DNA of 56,258 bases from QWPN01 sp044238145 (GCA_044238145.1 JBIIDT010000012.1:1-56258); one strand, 5' to 3'; shown: positions 34,367 through 42,997, numbered from the stretch's first letter. Program-made: numbers and translations. Notes: a model not told the origin generated them from the letters alone.

Positions 34367-34605
34367 ACGATTCGTCGCCCGCGCACGGGCTCCTCGCCGG
34401 CCGCCGCCCGCTCCGCCTCCTCGGCGAGCCGCAGGTAGTGCATGCCCGCCTGCTCGCGAAACAGGCTCTCGAGCTCCTCGATCCGTCGCTCGAGATGGGC
34501 GATCCGGTCGTGCGCGCCGGTGACGCGATACCGCCGCTTCAGCCGGCGGAACACCGGCCGCAGGAACCGTCTCTCGAGCGACCGTCCCAGGTTCATCAGT
34601 CTCAT
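34363..34605 (-). CDS. Small basic coiled-coil protein in the glycan operon
   Basis: An 80-residue protein. Residues 1-27 are strongly basic and amphipathic (NLGRSLERRFLRPVFRRLKR). Residues ~33-53 form a short coiled coil (HDRIAHLERRIEELESLFRE). The tail is acidic then basic. The gene overlaps the tandem glycosyltransferase by four bases and lies 26 bp after the GT4 gene, so it is clearly part of the operon. No family recognised. It could tether or dimerise glycosyltransferases at the membrane, which is inferred from context only. M4 is an alternative start. Confidence 0.65.
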   Translation of the reverse strand: MRLMNLGRSLERRFLRPVFRRLKRRYRVTGAHDRIAHLERRIEELESLFREQAGMHYLRLAEEAERAAAGEEPVRGRRIV

Positions 34606-34631
34606 GAGGATGCTCTCGGGTGTGGGGCTCG

Positions 34632-35807
34632 TCAGGCGGCGGCGCGGTGATCATCGAGGCGGCCGACGGCCGCGAGGACCTGGGCGGCAGTCTCCGGCCA
34701 CGACGTCGGACGGAACGAGCGGCGAATGGCCTGCTCCCGCTCCTGCCTCCAGGCGGGCTCGTCGATGGACCGCTCGACCAGGGCCACGAGCCGGGCGACG
34801 TCGTGCGGCTCGAACCAGGCGGGCAGGTCGGGACTGATCTCCGGCAGGCTGGTGGTCCGGGCGGCGATGCACAGCCGGCCGAGGCCGAGGCTCTCGGCGA
34901 CGGGCAGGCCCCAGCCCTCGTGCTTCGACGGGTAGATCGTGGCCGTGCAGTGGCGGTAGTACCAGCCGAGTTCGGCATCGTGCACGTCGTGCAGCACGTG
35001 GATGTGGCGGTTGACGTCGCGGTCGTGGCGGATCTCGTGGAGCAGCTCGGAGACCTGCACGTGGGCGGCCCCCACGCAGACGAGATCCGGGCAGCGGCCC
35101 GGGCGGCGGGCGGCGAGCACCCGCCAGGCCTCGTAGAGGCTGCGGTGGTTCTTCCGCACGTCGAGGGTGGAGACACAGAGGAAAAATGGCCGCGACGGGA
35201 CGAACCGCGGGAGTGGCGGGGTCGCCGCCGGTGCGGCCGCGGCGGCCAGCACGTCGGCGAGGCGGATGACCTCCAGCGGCGGGACCGGCAGGCCGTGGCC
35301 CGCGCAGAATCCCGCAGCCTCCGCAGCGGTGAACCGTGAGATCGCCAGCACCGGGTCCGAGCGGCCGAGCACGTGCCGAGTCCACGCGGTCCAGATGCGG
35401 CTCGCGGGCACCCATTGCGGCTTCGTGGCTGGAATCAGGTCGTACAGGAGCCGCACGATCCGCACACCGGCGGCCCGGGCGGTGTCGACCGCCTGTGGGT
35501 GCCCGACGATGGTGAACGTGCCGCCGACCGAGAGGAGCACGTCGCCGTCCGCGAACGGCACCGCGCCGGGCCGCTCGGCCGGCCAGGCCCGCCCGGTGGC
35601 GGCCGGGAGGTGCGCTCGCACCGCCTCTGGCAGCGCGGCGAAGTCGACGGCGGCGAAGGTCGTCGCACCGCGGGCGACGTGGACGAGCCGCAGCGGCACC
35701 GCCCGGGCCGCGAGGCCCTGCAGAACGCCAGTCGTCGTCCGTTCGATGCCGCCGAGTTGCGGCCGCGTCCAGTCCGTCAGGCCGGAGACGTCGTACCAGA
35801 TTCGCAT
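34632..35807 (-). CDS. Glycosyltransferase family 4
   Basis: A 391-residue GT-B enzyme. WYDVSGLTDWTRPQLGGIER is the acceptor-side start, LLYDLIPATKPQWVP and VLAISRFTAAEAAGFC follow, FFLCVSTLDVRKNHRSLYEAW is the nucleotide-sugar strand, and YPSKHEGWGLPVAESLGLG carries the EX7E motif. All of these match O-antigen or capsule GT4 enzymes. ATG 35807 (MRIWYDVSG) is preferred over 35816 because the fold starts at once. It lies 28 bp after the FkbM gene and 26 bp before the coiled-coil gene. Sugar donor unknown. Confidence 0.87.
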   Translation of the reverse strand: MRIWYDVSGLTDWTRPQLGGIERTTTGVLQGLAARAVPLRLVHVARGATTFAAVDFAALPEAVRAHLPAATGRAWPAERPGAVPFADGDVLLSVGGTFTIVGHPQAVDTARAAGVRIVRLLYDLIPATKPQWVPASRIWTAWTRHVLGRSDPVLAISRFTAAEAAGFCAGHGLPVPPLEVIRLADVLAAAAAPAATPPLPRFVPSRPFFLCVSTLDVRKNHRSLYEAWRVLAARRPGRCPDLVCVGAAHVQVSELLHEIRHDRDVNRHIHVLHDVHDAELGWYYRHCTATIYPSKHEGWGLPVAESLGLGRLCIAARTTSLPEISPDLPAWFEPHDVARLVALVERSIDEPAWRQEREQAIRRSFRPTSWPETAAQVLAAVGRLDDHRAAA

Positions 35808-35835
35808 GGCGTGCACCGCTCCCTGCCGCGGCCGT

Positions 35836-36567
35836 TCAGGCGGCCTTCGCCACCGTGAGGAAGTGCCCCGGCCGCAGCGTGAAGCAGTCGGCCACGTTCG
35901 CCGGGTAGGAGAGCAGTTCCCGGAGCGCCGGCTCCTCGCGACGGTGGTAGAAGCGGTTCAGGCCGTCGAAGAGGGCGAACTCGAAGCCGTTGTCGAGGAG
36001 GATCCCCTCCCACTCGAACCAGGCGGGGTCGTAGCCCCGGCTCGATGCGCCGAGCAGCCGTGGCCGCACGGCCTCGACGACGATCACGCGGGGTCGGAAC
36101 GACCACCACTCCGCCCCGAGGAACACGTCCCGCTCCGCCCCTTCGACGTCGACCTTGAGAAAGTCGATCGGCCGGTCGTCCAGCCGGGCCGTAATCTCGG
36201 CCAGAGTGGTGAGGGGCACGGTGGAGCTGCGGCGCTCGCAGCCCAGGGCGGCCACGAGGGCCGCGTCGAACGTCTCGCGGTAGGTCGCCAGGCCGGTGTC
36301 GCCGAGTTCGTGGAACTCGACCGTCCCCACGGCGGCGCCGACGGCCACGTTGAGGTTCGTGTCCCGGGGCCGCGCGGCGAGGAACTTCCGATGGAACCGC
36401 TCCACGGGCTCGACGTTCACGCCCGACCAGCCGCGGTCGTAGAAGTGCTTCGTGACGGAGTCGATTTCCGGGTCGTAGCCGCCGATGTCGATGTACCGGC
36501 CGCAGGCGACGTCGTGGAACACGCGGTTCAGCACCACGTCCTCGAAGTTCTGGGCGTAGGAGATCAT
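35836..36567 (-). CDS. FkbM-family methyltransferase
   Basis: A 243-residue SAM-dependent methyltransferase. SYAQNFEDVVLNRVFHDV is the usual FkbM lead, GRYIDIGGYDPEIDSVTKHF is motif I, GWSGVNVEPVERFHRKF continues it, and DFLKVDVEGAERDVFLGAEWW is the FkbM signature. Such enzymes O-methylate sugars or related hydroxyls in glycans and natural products. The ATG overlaps the upstream methyltransferase stop by 4 bp (ATGA), so two methyltransferases are translationally coupled. It probably modifies the glycan built by the GT4 enzymes. Confidence 0.88.
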   Translation of the reverse strand: MISYAQNFEDVVLNRVFHDVACGRYIDIGGYDPEIDSVTKHFYDRGWSGVNVEPVERFHRKFLAARPRDTNLNVAVGAAVGTVEFHELGDTGLATYRETFDAALVAALGCERRSSTVPLTTLAEITARLDDRPIDFLKVDVEGAERDVFLGAEWWSFRPRVIVVEAVRPRLLGASSRGYDPAWFEWEGILLDNGFEFALFDGLNRFYHRREEPALRELLSYPANVADCFTLRPGHFLTVAKAA

Positions 36568-37583
36568 GCCGCCTTCCGGATGATGAGGCCGATCGAGGTG
36601 GACGCGTAGCCGAACAGGCCGAGCCGCAGGTGCTTGATCCGGCCGTAGGGCTCCTTCGCCGACTCGTAGTAGGGAGGCGGGTCGACGAACCGGTCGATCT
36701 CGTGGCTGCCGGGATCGACGTCGAGCGGCTCGACCGTGTGCCCCTGGTCGACGAGCCGCCGGCACACCTCCTCGATGTCGCGGAGCCGGAAGATCACGCA
36801 CGGGCCGTCGGCGATCGTGTCGTCGTTCGACGTGAGGTTGAACTCGGTGGTGTGGATCGCCAGGCCCCCCGGTCGCAGGCATGCCATCTGCCGCTCCAGG
36901 AACCGGAGCCCGAGCTCCACGCTGCCACAGTGCTCGAACGAGCAGGTCGACCAGGTGAAGTCATAGCCGCCGAGGTCGGCGGGGATGTCGTTCATGTCGA
37001 CCGGCCGGTAGCGGACCCGGTCGCGGAACTCCGCGGCCGGGCAGAGGCCGTGGGCGTTGAGAGCCTCGAGGTTGCCGACCCACTGGCCCGTCGCGGCCCA
37101 GGCGCGGTTCCGTTCGTCCTCGGCGGGCAGGTCGGTCGCGGTGATCCGGCAGCCCCGGGCCGCGAGGAACGCGGGGAGTTTCTCCGCCCCGACGGCGAAT
37201 CCGAGCCCGTGCGTTCCGGCGGCGAGCAGGCCCCGCTCCTCGAGCACCTGGCAGATGTAGGCGAGCTCCCACATCTTGCGGTGGGCGTTCCAGGTGTCGC
37301 CGAGCCGCGTGACCCAGCGGCGGAAGGTCGGTGAGTCGAGCGTGCCGAACCGGCAGACCTGCGACGTGAGCCCGATGCCCTCGCGGGCCGCCGGCCCGCG
37401 GTCGCGGAACAGTTCGGGATGCAGCCGCGGGAACTGCTGCACGCGGATCGGCGGCGCCGCCGGCGGTGGAGGCTCGTGGGTCGGCGCGGGCGGCACGGGT
37501 GCCGCGGGCGGCGCGGACGGCACGGGCTGCGGCTCGGGCCTCGAGGGCAGCAGCGCCTTGAGCCGGCGCAGCACGGTATTCAT
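36564..37583 (-). CDS. SAM-dependent methyltransferase-fold protein with Pro-rich N-terminal linker
   Basis: A 339-residue protein. The N-terminus (~1-45) is basic then proline-rich (PEPQPVPSAPPAAPVPP) and probably flexible. The remainder follows a methyltransferase pattern: THGLGFAVGAEKLPAFLAAR (motif I-like), CRITATDLPAED, DVDPGSHEIDRFV and YDFTWSTCSFEHCGSVELGL with 'LRPGGLAIHTTEFNLTSN'. The SAM-binding 'TDLP' and 'LRPGG' texts are typical of class I methyltransferases found beside glycosyltransferases. The substrate is unknown. Its first 15 residues resemble the amphipathic start of the coiled-coil protein in the same operon. It begins 103 bp after the stop of the first GT4 gene. Confidence 0.78.
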   Translation of the reverse strand: MNTVLRRLKALLPSRPEPQPVPSAPPAAPVPPAPTHEPPPPAAPPIRVQQFPRLHPELFRDRGPAAREGIGLTSQVCRFGTLDSPTFRRWVTRLGDTWNAHRKMWELAYICQVLEERGLLAAGTHGLGFAVGAEKLPAFLAARGCRITATDLPAEDERNRAWAATGQWVGNLEALNAHGLCPAAEFRDRVRYRPVDMNDIPADLGGYDFTWSTCSFEHCGSVELGLRFLERQMACLRPGGLAIHTTEFNLTSNDDTIADGPCVIFRLRDIEEVCRRLVDQGHTVEPLDVDPGSHEIDRFVDPPPYYESAKEPYGRIKHLRLGLFGYASTSIGLIIRKAA

Positions 37584-37686
37584 CGGGGCGACTCCAACGG
37601 CCGCGGCGGGGAGCGGATCCGCCGGGTCCGGGGAAACTAGCAGGATCGCCCGAACGGCGGAACGGCGTTTCCAGCCGTCAAAACCC

Positions 37687-38805
37687 CTATCTTGCCCGGA
37701 TCACCTGCTCGTAGACGCGGGCGTAACCCTCGGCCGTCGCCGCCCAACTGAAGCTGGCCGCATGCCGCTTGAGCCGCTCGTCGGCGCCGGGGTCGCCGGC
37801 GCACCGCCGGCGACCCTCCGCGAGAACGGCGGCCATCGCGGTGGCGGCGTAGGAGTCGAAATAGAAGCCGTGCGGGCCGGCGATCTCGGGCAGGCTGGTG
37901 GCCCGGGAGAGAAACACCGGGCGGCCGCTCTGCATCGCCTCCAGCACCGGCAACCCGAAGCCTTCCGTGAGCGACGGAAACAGGAAGGCCGCGCAGTGCC
38001 CGTAGAGCCACTGCCGGTCGGCATCGCTGACCTCGCCGGGCATGAGGATCCGGTCGGCCAGACCGCGGCGCTCGATCTCGCGCTCCAGGAAGCCGCCGTA
38101 CGGCGTCGCCTTCTTGCCGGCGATGACCAGCCGCTCCCCGGGCAGTTCTTCCAGGAGGTCCAGGAGCACGTGGAAGTTCTTGTGCGGCAGGCAGTTGCCG
38201 ACGGAGAGGAGGAACGGCCCGTCGGGAAGGAACGCGGGCCGTACGGTCGCGGCCGCGGGTGGGGGTGCGATCCCCAGCGGCACCACGTGCACGCTGCGAC
38301 CGTCGAGCGGCACGTGCCGCCGGACATCGTCGGCCACCCACTCCGAGTCGGTGACGATGGCCGCGGCCCGGCGCACCCTGCGCCGGATCCCCGCGAGCTT
38401 GCGGGCGACCTCGCGCTCGCGGCCTTCCAGCGGCGCCTCGTGGAGGAAGGTCAGGTCGTGGATCGTGAGCACGACCGGCACCCGCGGATCCAGCGGCAGG
38501 TACTTCGACATCTGGTTGGTCACGTGCCAGACGTCGCACGGCGGCGGCGGCAGGAACGGACGCACCAGCGGTCGCACGCAGCGCACGAACTGCTCCTTCT
38601 TCCACACCGCGACGGCGAGCCGCTCGTAGCCGGCGGCGGGCAGGTGACGGTCAACGCCGGCGGGCAGGAAGAACACCGGCTGAAAGCGGCCGGGGGCGAC
38701 CCGCAGCAGTTCGCCGGCGAGGTGCAGGGAGAAGCGGCCCAGACCGCAGTTGATGTGCCGCAGCTTCTCCAGGTCGACGACGACGCGGGGCAGGCGTGTG
38801 GGCAT
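37687..38805 (-). CDS. Glycosyltransferase family 4
   Basis: A 372-residue GT-B enzyme. VVVDLEKLRHINCGLGRFSL is the start, DVWHVTNQMSKYLP and LTIHDLTFLHEAPL follow, IVTDSEWVADDVRRHV and FLLSVGNCLPHKNFHVLLDLL form the donor half, and FPSLTEGFGLPVLEAMQSG has the EX7E motif. It opens the glycan operon. Donor and acceptor are not known. ATG 38805 starts the fold. glnA lies upstream on the same strand, 104 bp away, and is probably a separate unit. Confidence 0.87.
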   Translation of the reverse strand: MPTRLPRVVVDLEKLRHINCGLGRFSLHLAGELLRVAPGRFQPVFFLPAGVDRHLPAAGYERLAVAVWKKEQFVRCVRPLVRPFLPPPPCDVWHVTNQMSKYLPLDPRVPVVLTIHDLTFLHEAPLEGREREVARKLAGIRRRVRRAAAIVTDSEWVADDVRRHVPLDGRSVHVVPLGIAPPPAAATVRPAFLPDGPFLLSVGNCLPHKNFHVLLDLLEELPGERLVIAGKKATPYGGFLEREIERRGLADRILMPGEVSDADRQWLYGHCAAFLFPSLTEGFGLPVLEAMQSGRPVFLSRATSLPEIAGPHGFYFDSYAATAMAAVLAEGRRRCAGDPGADERLKRHAASFSWAATAEGYARVYEQVIRAR

Positions 38806-38909
38806 GCCGTAACGGTGACCCACCGCGGCACGGGCGTCAAGCAGAGGATGGCTGGCGATTCCGGTAGCCCGCGCCGCGGCTCGCGCCGCCCGGGCCCGTG
38901 GACGGCGGC

Positions 38910-40322
38910 TCACGCATCGAAATACAGACAGAACTCGTATGGATGCGGCCGCAGCCGCATCGGCGCGATCTCCCGCTCCCGCTTCCACTTCAGCCACGTG
39001 GCGATCACGTCCTCGGTGAACACGTCCCCACGCAAGAGGAAGTCGGCATCCCGCTCCAACGCGTCGAGGGACTCGTCGAGCGAGCCGGGCGCCTTGGGCA
39101 CACCGGCGAGTTCCTCGGGCGGCATGTCGTAGATGTCGCGGTCGAGCGGCTCGCCGGGGTGGAGCTTGTTTTGGATACCGTCGATCGCCGCCAGCAGGAT
39201 CGCGGCGAACGTGAGATAGGGGTTGCAGGTCGGGTCGGGGCAGCGGAACTCCACCCGCTTCGTCTTCGGGCTCGCCGAATACATCGGGATCCGGCAGCTC
39301 GCGGAGCGGTTGCGTTGCGAGTAGGCGAGGTTCACCGGGGCCTCGTAGCCCGGCACGAGCCGCTTGTAGCTGTTGGTCGTGGGGTTCGAGATCGCGAGGA
39401 TCGCCGGGGCGTGCCGGAGGATGCCACCGATGGCGTGCAGGGCCATCTCGGAGAGGCCGGCGTAGCCCGTGCCGGCGAACAGCGGCTGCCCCTCCTTCCA
39501 CAGCGAAATGTGGGTGTGCATGCCGGAGCCGTTGTCGCCGTAGATCGGCTTGGGCATGAAGGTCGCGGTCTTCCCGTGCCGCCGGGCGACGTTCCTCACG
39601 ATGTACTTGTAGAGGCACATCTGGTCGGCCATGCGGACGAGTTCCTGGAACCGCATGTCGATCTCACACTGCCCCGCCGTCGCCACCTCGTGATGCTGGG
39701 CCTCGACGTCGATCCCGCACTGGATCATGGTCTGCATCATCTCGTTGCGCAGGTCCATGAGCTGGTCGGACGGCGGGCAGGGGAAGTAACCCTCCTTGTG
39801 CCGCAGCTTGTAGCCGAGGTTCGGCCCCTCGGCCCGGCCGCGGTTCCACTCCGCCTCGGCGGAGTCGATGTGGAAGTAGCCCTCGTGGGCGGTCTGGTCG
39901 AACCGCACGTCGTCGAACACGAAGAACTCGGCCTCGGGGCCGATGAAGCAGGTGTCGGCGATGCCCGTGCTCTTCAGGTAATTGACGGCCTTCCTGGCGA
40001 TGTTCCGCGGGTCGCGGGAATAGTCCTCGCGGGTGATCGGATCCTGCACCATGCAGATCATCACGAGCGTGGGGATCGAGGCGAAGGGATCGACGAACGC
40101 CGTGGTCGGCACCGGCACGAGCAGCATGTCGCTCTCGTTGATCGCCTGCCAGCCGCGGATGCTCGAGCCGTCGAAGCCGAGTCCGTCGGCGAACGTGTCC
40201 TCCTCGAGCTTGGCGACGGGGATCGTGAAGTGCTGCCAGGCCCCGAGGAAGTCGGTGAACCGCAGGTCGACGGCCTTGACTTCCTTCTCGCGGCACAGCG
40301 CGAGCACTTCACGGGGCTTCAT
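38910..40322 (-). CDS. glnA: Type I glutamine synthetase
   Basis: A 470-residue ATP-dependent enzyme that forms glutamine from glutamate and ammonia. The N-terminal beta-grasp (KAVDLRFTDFLGAWQHFTIP) is followed by the catalytic core: GPEAEFFVFDDVRFD, NGSGMHTHISLWKEGQPLFA, TNSYKRLVPGYEAPVNLAYS and the Asp-rich RVEFRCPDPTCNPYL. DRDIYDMPPEE carries Tyr398, the adenylylation site, so GlnE-type control is possible. A purine-rich GGAGAGA lies before the ATG at 40322. A candidate promoter lies just upstream inside the end of the phosphoesterase-like gene. Confidence 0.95.
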   Translation of the reverse strand: MKPREVLALCREKEVKAVDLRFTDFLGAWQHFTIPVAKLEEDTFADGLGFDGSSIRGWQAINESDMLLVPVPTTAFVDPFASIPTLVMICMVQDPITREDYSRDPRNIARKAVNYLKSTGIADTCFIGPEAEFFVFDDVRFDQTAHEGYFHIDSAEAEWNRGRAEGPNLGYKLRHKEGYFPCPPSDQLMDLRNEMMQTMIQCGIDVEAQHHEVATAGQCEIDMRFQELVRMADQMCLYKYIVRNVARRHGKTATFMPKPIYGDNGSGMHTHISLWKEGQPLFAGTGYAGLSEMALHAIGGILRHAPAILAISNPTTNSYKRLVPGYEAPVNLAYSQRNRSASCRIPMYSASPKTKRVEFRCPDPTCNPYLTFAAILLAAIDGIQNKLHPGEPLDRDIYDMPPEELAGVPKAPGSLDESLDALERDADFLLRGDVFTEDVIATWLKWKREREIAPMRLRPHPYEFCLYFDA

Positions 40323-40359
40323 GGGGCTCTCTCCGGACGGAACGGGAACGGCCGGCACC

Positions 40360-40388
40360 ATCATACGCCGTCGGCCGCGAGGCGGATG
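40360..40388 (-). promoter_or_regulatory. Candidate promoter for glnA
   Basis: On the minus strand TATGAT (40360-40365) lies 17 bases after CATCCG (40383-40388), about 37 bp before the glnA ATG. The box overlaps the 3' end of the phosphoesterase-like gene. A similar CATCCG precedes the -10 box of the ketosynthase gene at 44110. Confidence 0.35.
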
Positions 40389-40729
40389 TCCCAGCCCGTG
40401 GCAGAGGGCGTGAGGGCGAGCCGGCCACGGAGCACGCCGCCGCACGCGGTCACCACGAGCCCCGGCGGCGCAGCGGCCACCGCGCACGGCCCGCCGTCGA
40501 TCCGCCGGGCGAATCCCCGGCCGCCCGAGACGGGACCGGCCTCGTGGTCGAGCCAGGCGAGGCGATGCTCCGGCAGTTCGACGGCCGCCACGGGCGGGCC
40601 GCCGGCGACGGGCAGGGTCGCGAGCCGCCAGGTGCGACAGGCCGTCCCCGACTCGACGAGCAGGTCGTAGTGGAGGCCGGCCGGGTCGTCCGGATGGCCG
40701 GTGTGCTCGAGAATCGCGAACCGCGGCAT
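40361..40729 (-). CDS. LigD 3'-phosphoesterase-like small protein
   Basis: A 122-residue protein. FAILEHTGHPDDPAGLHYDLLVESGTACRTWRL is unlike housekeeping enzymes but matches the stand-alone DNA ligase-D 3'-phosphoesterase-like family (ILEH...P.HYDLLLE....L.TWRL), where His and Tyr/Asp sit in the same order. In LigD the domain resects 3' phosphates during end joining; free-standing copies are common in Planctomycetota and Archaea and their role is unclear. No ligD, ku or primase lies nearby. It begins 5 bp after the thrS stop, so it is cotranscribed with thrS. Confidence 0.72.
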   Translation of the reverse strand: MPRFAILEHTGHPDDPAGLHYDLLVESGTACRTWRLATLPVAGGPPVAAVELPEHRLAWLDHEAGPVSGGRGFARRIDGGPCAVAAAPPGLVVTACGGVLRGRLALTPSATGWDIRLAADGV

Positions 40730-40734
40730 GCGGC

Positions 40735-42747
40735 TCAGTACTCCGCGCCGCCCGCGGCGGCGGTCGCCACGGCGAGCGGCTTCGGCCTGTGCCGCACGGC
40801 GCGACGGGCGTTCTCGTCGCGGAGCCGCTCGACGGCGGCTTCGAGGCTCATGGCGCCCAGGTCGCCGTCGACGCGATCCCGGAGGCTCACCGTGCCGGCC
40901 GCCTCGTCCCGCGGGCCGCAGACGACCATCATCGGGATCAGCTCGAGCTGCGCCGTGCGGATCTTCGCACCCAGCTTCTCGGCGGCCAGGTCGATCCCCG
41001 TCCGCAGCCCGGCGGCCTCGAGCCGGGACCGCACCTGGCGGGCGTAGGACTCGCTCTTCTCGCTCACCGGGATGACGCGGACCTGCTCGGGCGCCAGCCA
41101 CAGGGGGAACGCGCCGGCGAAGTGCTCGATGAGCACGCCCACGAATCGCTCAAGGCTCCCCAGCGGCGCCCGGTGGATCATCACCGGGCGGTGCTTGGCG
41201 TTGTCGGCGCCGATGTACTCGCAGTCGAACCGCTCGGCGCTCGGCAGGTTGTAGTCGAGCTGCACGGTGCCCAGCTGCCACTCGCGGCCCAGCGAGTCGT
41301 GGATCACGAAGTCGATCTTGGGCCCGTAGAAGGCGGCCTCCCCGGGCTCGGGGTCGCAGCCGGGCAGGTTCATCCGCCGGGCCACCCGCTCGATCGCCGC
41401 CTCGGCCTCGGCCCATCGCTCGGGCGGGCCGACGTACTTGTCGCTGGTCGGGTCGCGGAAGCCGAGGCGGACGCGGAAGTCGTCGAAGGCCAGGCTCTCG
41501 AGGACCTTGAGCGTGAAGTCGATGCAGCCCTCGACCTCCTGCTCCACCTGCTCCGGCGTGCAGAAGATGTGGGCGTCGTCCTGAGTGAAGCCGCGGACCC
41601 GCGTCATGCCGCCAAGCTCGCCCGACTGCTCGTAGCGGTAGACGGTGCCGAACTCGGCCAGCCGCAGGGGCAGGTCCTTGTAGCTGTGCGGCCGCGCCTT
41701 GTAGATCATCGTGTGGTGCGGGCAGTTCATCGGCTTGAGCAGGTACTGCTCGTCGTCGCTCATCGCGATCGGCTTGAACTGGCTGTCGGCGTAGTACGGA
41801 TAGTGCCCCGAGATCTTGTAGAGATCGACCTTGCCAATGTGCGGCGTGTAGACCGGCTGGTAGCCGCGGGCGGCGAGCTCCTCGCGGACGAAGCCCTCGA
41901 GCGTGCTCCGCAGGATGGCGCCCTTGGGCATCCAGAGGACGAGCCCGGAGCCGACGAGCGGGCTCGTAGTGAAGAGATCCAGCTGCTTCCCGAGCACGCG
42001 GTGGTCGCGGCGCCGCGCCTCCTCCAGGGCGGCGAGGTGGGCGTCGAGCTCCTCCTGGGTGAACCAGGCGGTGCCGTAGAGCCGCTGGAGCTGGGCGTTG
42101 TTCGCATCCCCCTTCCAGTAGGCGCCGGCGATGTTCATGAGCTTGAAGGCGCCGATGCATCCCGGGCTCGCCACGTGGGGCCCGCGGCACAGGTCGACGA
42201 ACTCCCCCTGCCGGTAGAAGGAGAGCGTGGGGTGGGCCGCCAGGCCCGTCTCGATGTGCTCGGCCTTGAGCGGCTGGTTGAGCCCGCGGACGATCTCGAC
42301 CGCCTTCTCCCGCGGCACCTCCACCCGCTCGAAGGCCTCGTCGGCGGCGATGATCCGCCGCATCTCCTCCTCGATGGCCGGCAGATCCTCGTCGGTGATC
42401 GGCCGCGCGGCCCGCATGTCGTAGTAGAAGCCGTCGCCGGTGGTCGGGCCGAAGGCCAGTTCCACGCCCGCGAAGAGCCGCATCACCGCGCGGGCCATGA
42501 CGTGGGCCGCGGAGTGCCGCATCACCGGCAGGGCCCGCGGGTCGCCGGCGAACAGCGGTTCCACCGCGGCGCCCTCCGCGGGCAGAGGCATGTCGAGGCC
42601 CACGGGTCGACCGTCGAGCAGGGCGGCGATCGGCCTGGCCTTGGGCTTCTTGCCGGCGGGCGGCGGCGTGTCGGCGACGACGTCGGCCAGGCGGGTCGCG
42701 GCGGGATAGTCACGGGTGGAGCCGTCGGCGAAGCGGACGTGGGGCAT
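40735..42747 (-). CDS. thrS: Threonyl-tRNA synthetase
   Basis: A 670-residue class II synthetase. The TGS domain (VRFADGSTRDYPAATRLADVV) and the editing domain (HSAAHVMARAVMRLF, HxxxH; Cys in FVDLCRGPHVASPG) precede the catalytic core with zinc ligands in MNCPHHTMIY. Motif 2 (EFGTVYRYEQSGELGGMTRV) and the C-terminal anticodon domain (PEQVRVIPVSEKSESYARQV) are present. It charges tRNA-Thr and edits Ser-tRNA-Thr. The 5' region up to the tRNA is 176 bp and could hold a leader, but I see no T-box or other known element there. Confidence 0.95.
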   Translation of the reverse strand: MPHVRFADGSTRDYPAATRLADVVADTPPPAGKKPKARPIAALLDGRPVGLDMPLPAEGAAVEPLFAGDPRALPVMRHSAAHVMARAVMRLFAGVELAFGPTTGDGFYYDMRAARPITDEDLPAIEEEMRRIIAADEAFERVEVPREKAVEIVRGLNQPLKAEHIETGLAAHPTLSFYRQGEFVDLCRGPHVASPGCIGAFKLMNIAGAYWKGDANNAQLQRLYGTAWFTQEELDAHLAALEEARRRDHRVLGKQLDLFTTSPLVGSGLVLWMPKGAILRSTLEGFVREELAARGYQPVYTPHIGKVDLYKISGHYPYYADSQFKPIAMSDDEQYLLKPMNCPHHTMIYKARPHSYKDLPLRLAEFGTVYRYEQSGELGGMTRVRGFTQDDAHIFCTPEQVEQEVEGCIDFTLKVLESLAFDDFRVRLGFRDPTSDKYVGPPERWAEAEAAIERVARRMNLPGCDPEPGEAAFYGPKIDFVIHDSLGREWQLGTVQLDYNLPSAERFDCEYIGADNAKHRPVMIHRAPLGSLERFVGVLIEHFAGAFPLWLAPEQVRVIPVSEKSESYARQVRSRLEAAGLRTGIDLAAEKLGAKIRTAQLELIPMMVVCGPRDEAAGTVSLRDRVDGDLGAMSLEAAVERLRDENARRAVRHRPKPLAVATAAAGGAEY

Positions 42748-42879
42748 GGGAGTGCGGGCGGGCCGCCCGGGGCGGGAATGGTTGTGAAGTCGTTTCCGGT
42801 CGAGTTCAGGGAGCGTAGCCGCCGCGGCGCGGGCGTCGCAAGGCGGCCCGGGGGCGGGCGGCCGCCGGGCCGTGGTCGC

Positions 42880-42908
42880 TTGACTGCCACCGGATCCGGC
42901 GCAAGACT
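42880..42908 (+). promoter_or_regulatory. Candidate promoter for tRNA-Val
   Basis: TTGACT (42880-42885) and AAGACT (42903-42908) are separated by 17 bases. The tRNA begins 16 bases after the -10 box, which suits a short leader. Confidence 0.4.
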
Positions 42909-42923
42909 CTGTCTGGGTCTCGA

Positions 42924-42997
42924 GGGCGATTAGCTCAGTTGGTTAGAGCACTAGCTCGACAAGCTAGGGGTCATAGGTTCGAGTCCTATATCGCCCA
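42924..42997 (+). tRNA. tRNA-Val (anticodon GAC)
   Basis: The cloverleaf can be drawn in full. The acceptor stem is GGGCGAT (42924-42930) with ATCGCCC (42990-42996), the D arm is GCTC/GAGC, and the anticodon stem is CTAGC/GCTAG around the loop TCGACAA. The anticodon is GAC (42958-42960), which reads GTC Val codons. The T arm is ATAGG-TTCGAGT-CCTAT. The discriminator base is A and CCA is not encoded, so it must be added. The gene lies alone between thrS and a small acidic protein gene. Confidence 0.95.

Noticed and set aside
31309..38805. Polyketide or other natural-product gene cluster
   Set aside because: The neighbouring enzymes are glycosyltransferases, methyltransferases and a sulfotransferase; no carrier protein, adenylation or terpene synthase domain is present, and the two ketosynthases lie far away and apart.
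42748..42923. T-box or other riboswitch leader for thrS
   Set aside because: No T-box sequence or specifier-loop layout could be read; the region is GC-rich without a conserved motif.
40789..42933. 714-codon plus-strand frame across thrS
   Set aside because: It is the antisense of a complete threonyl-tRNA synthetase and contains no domain motif.
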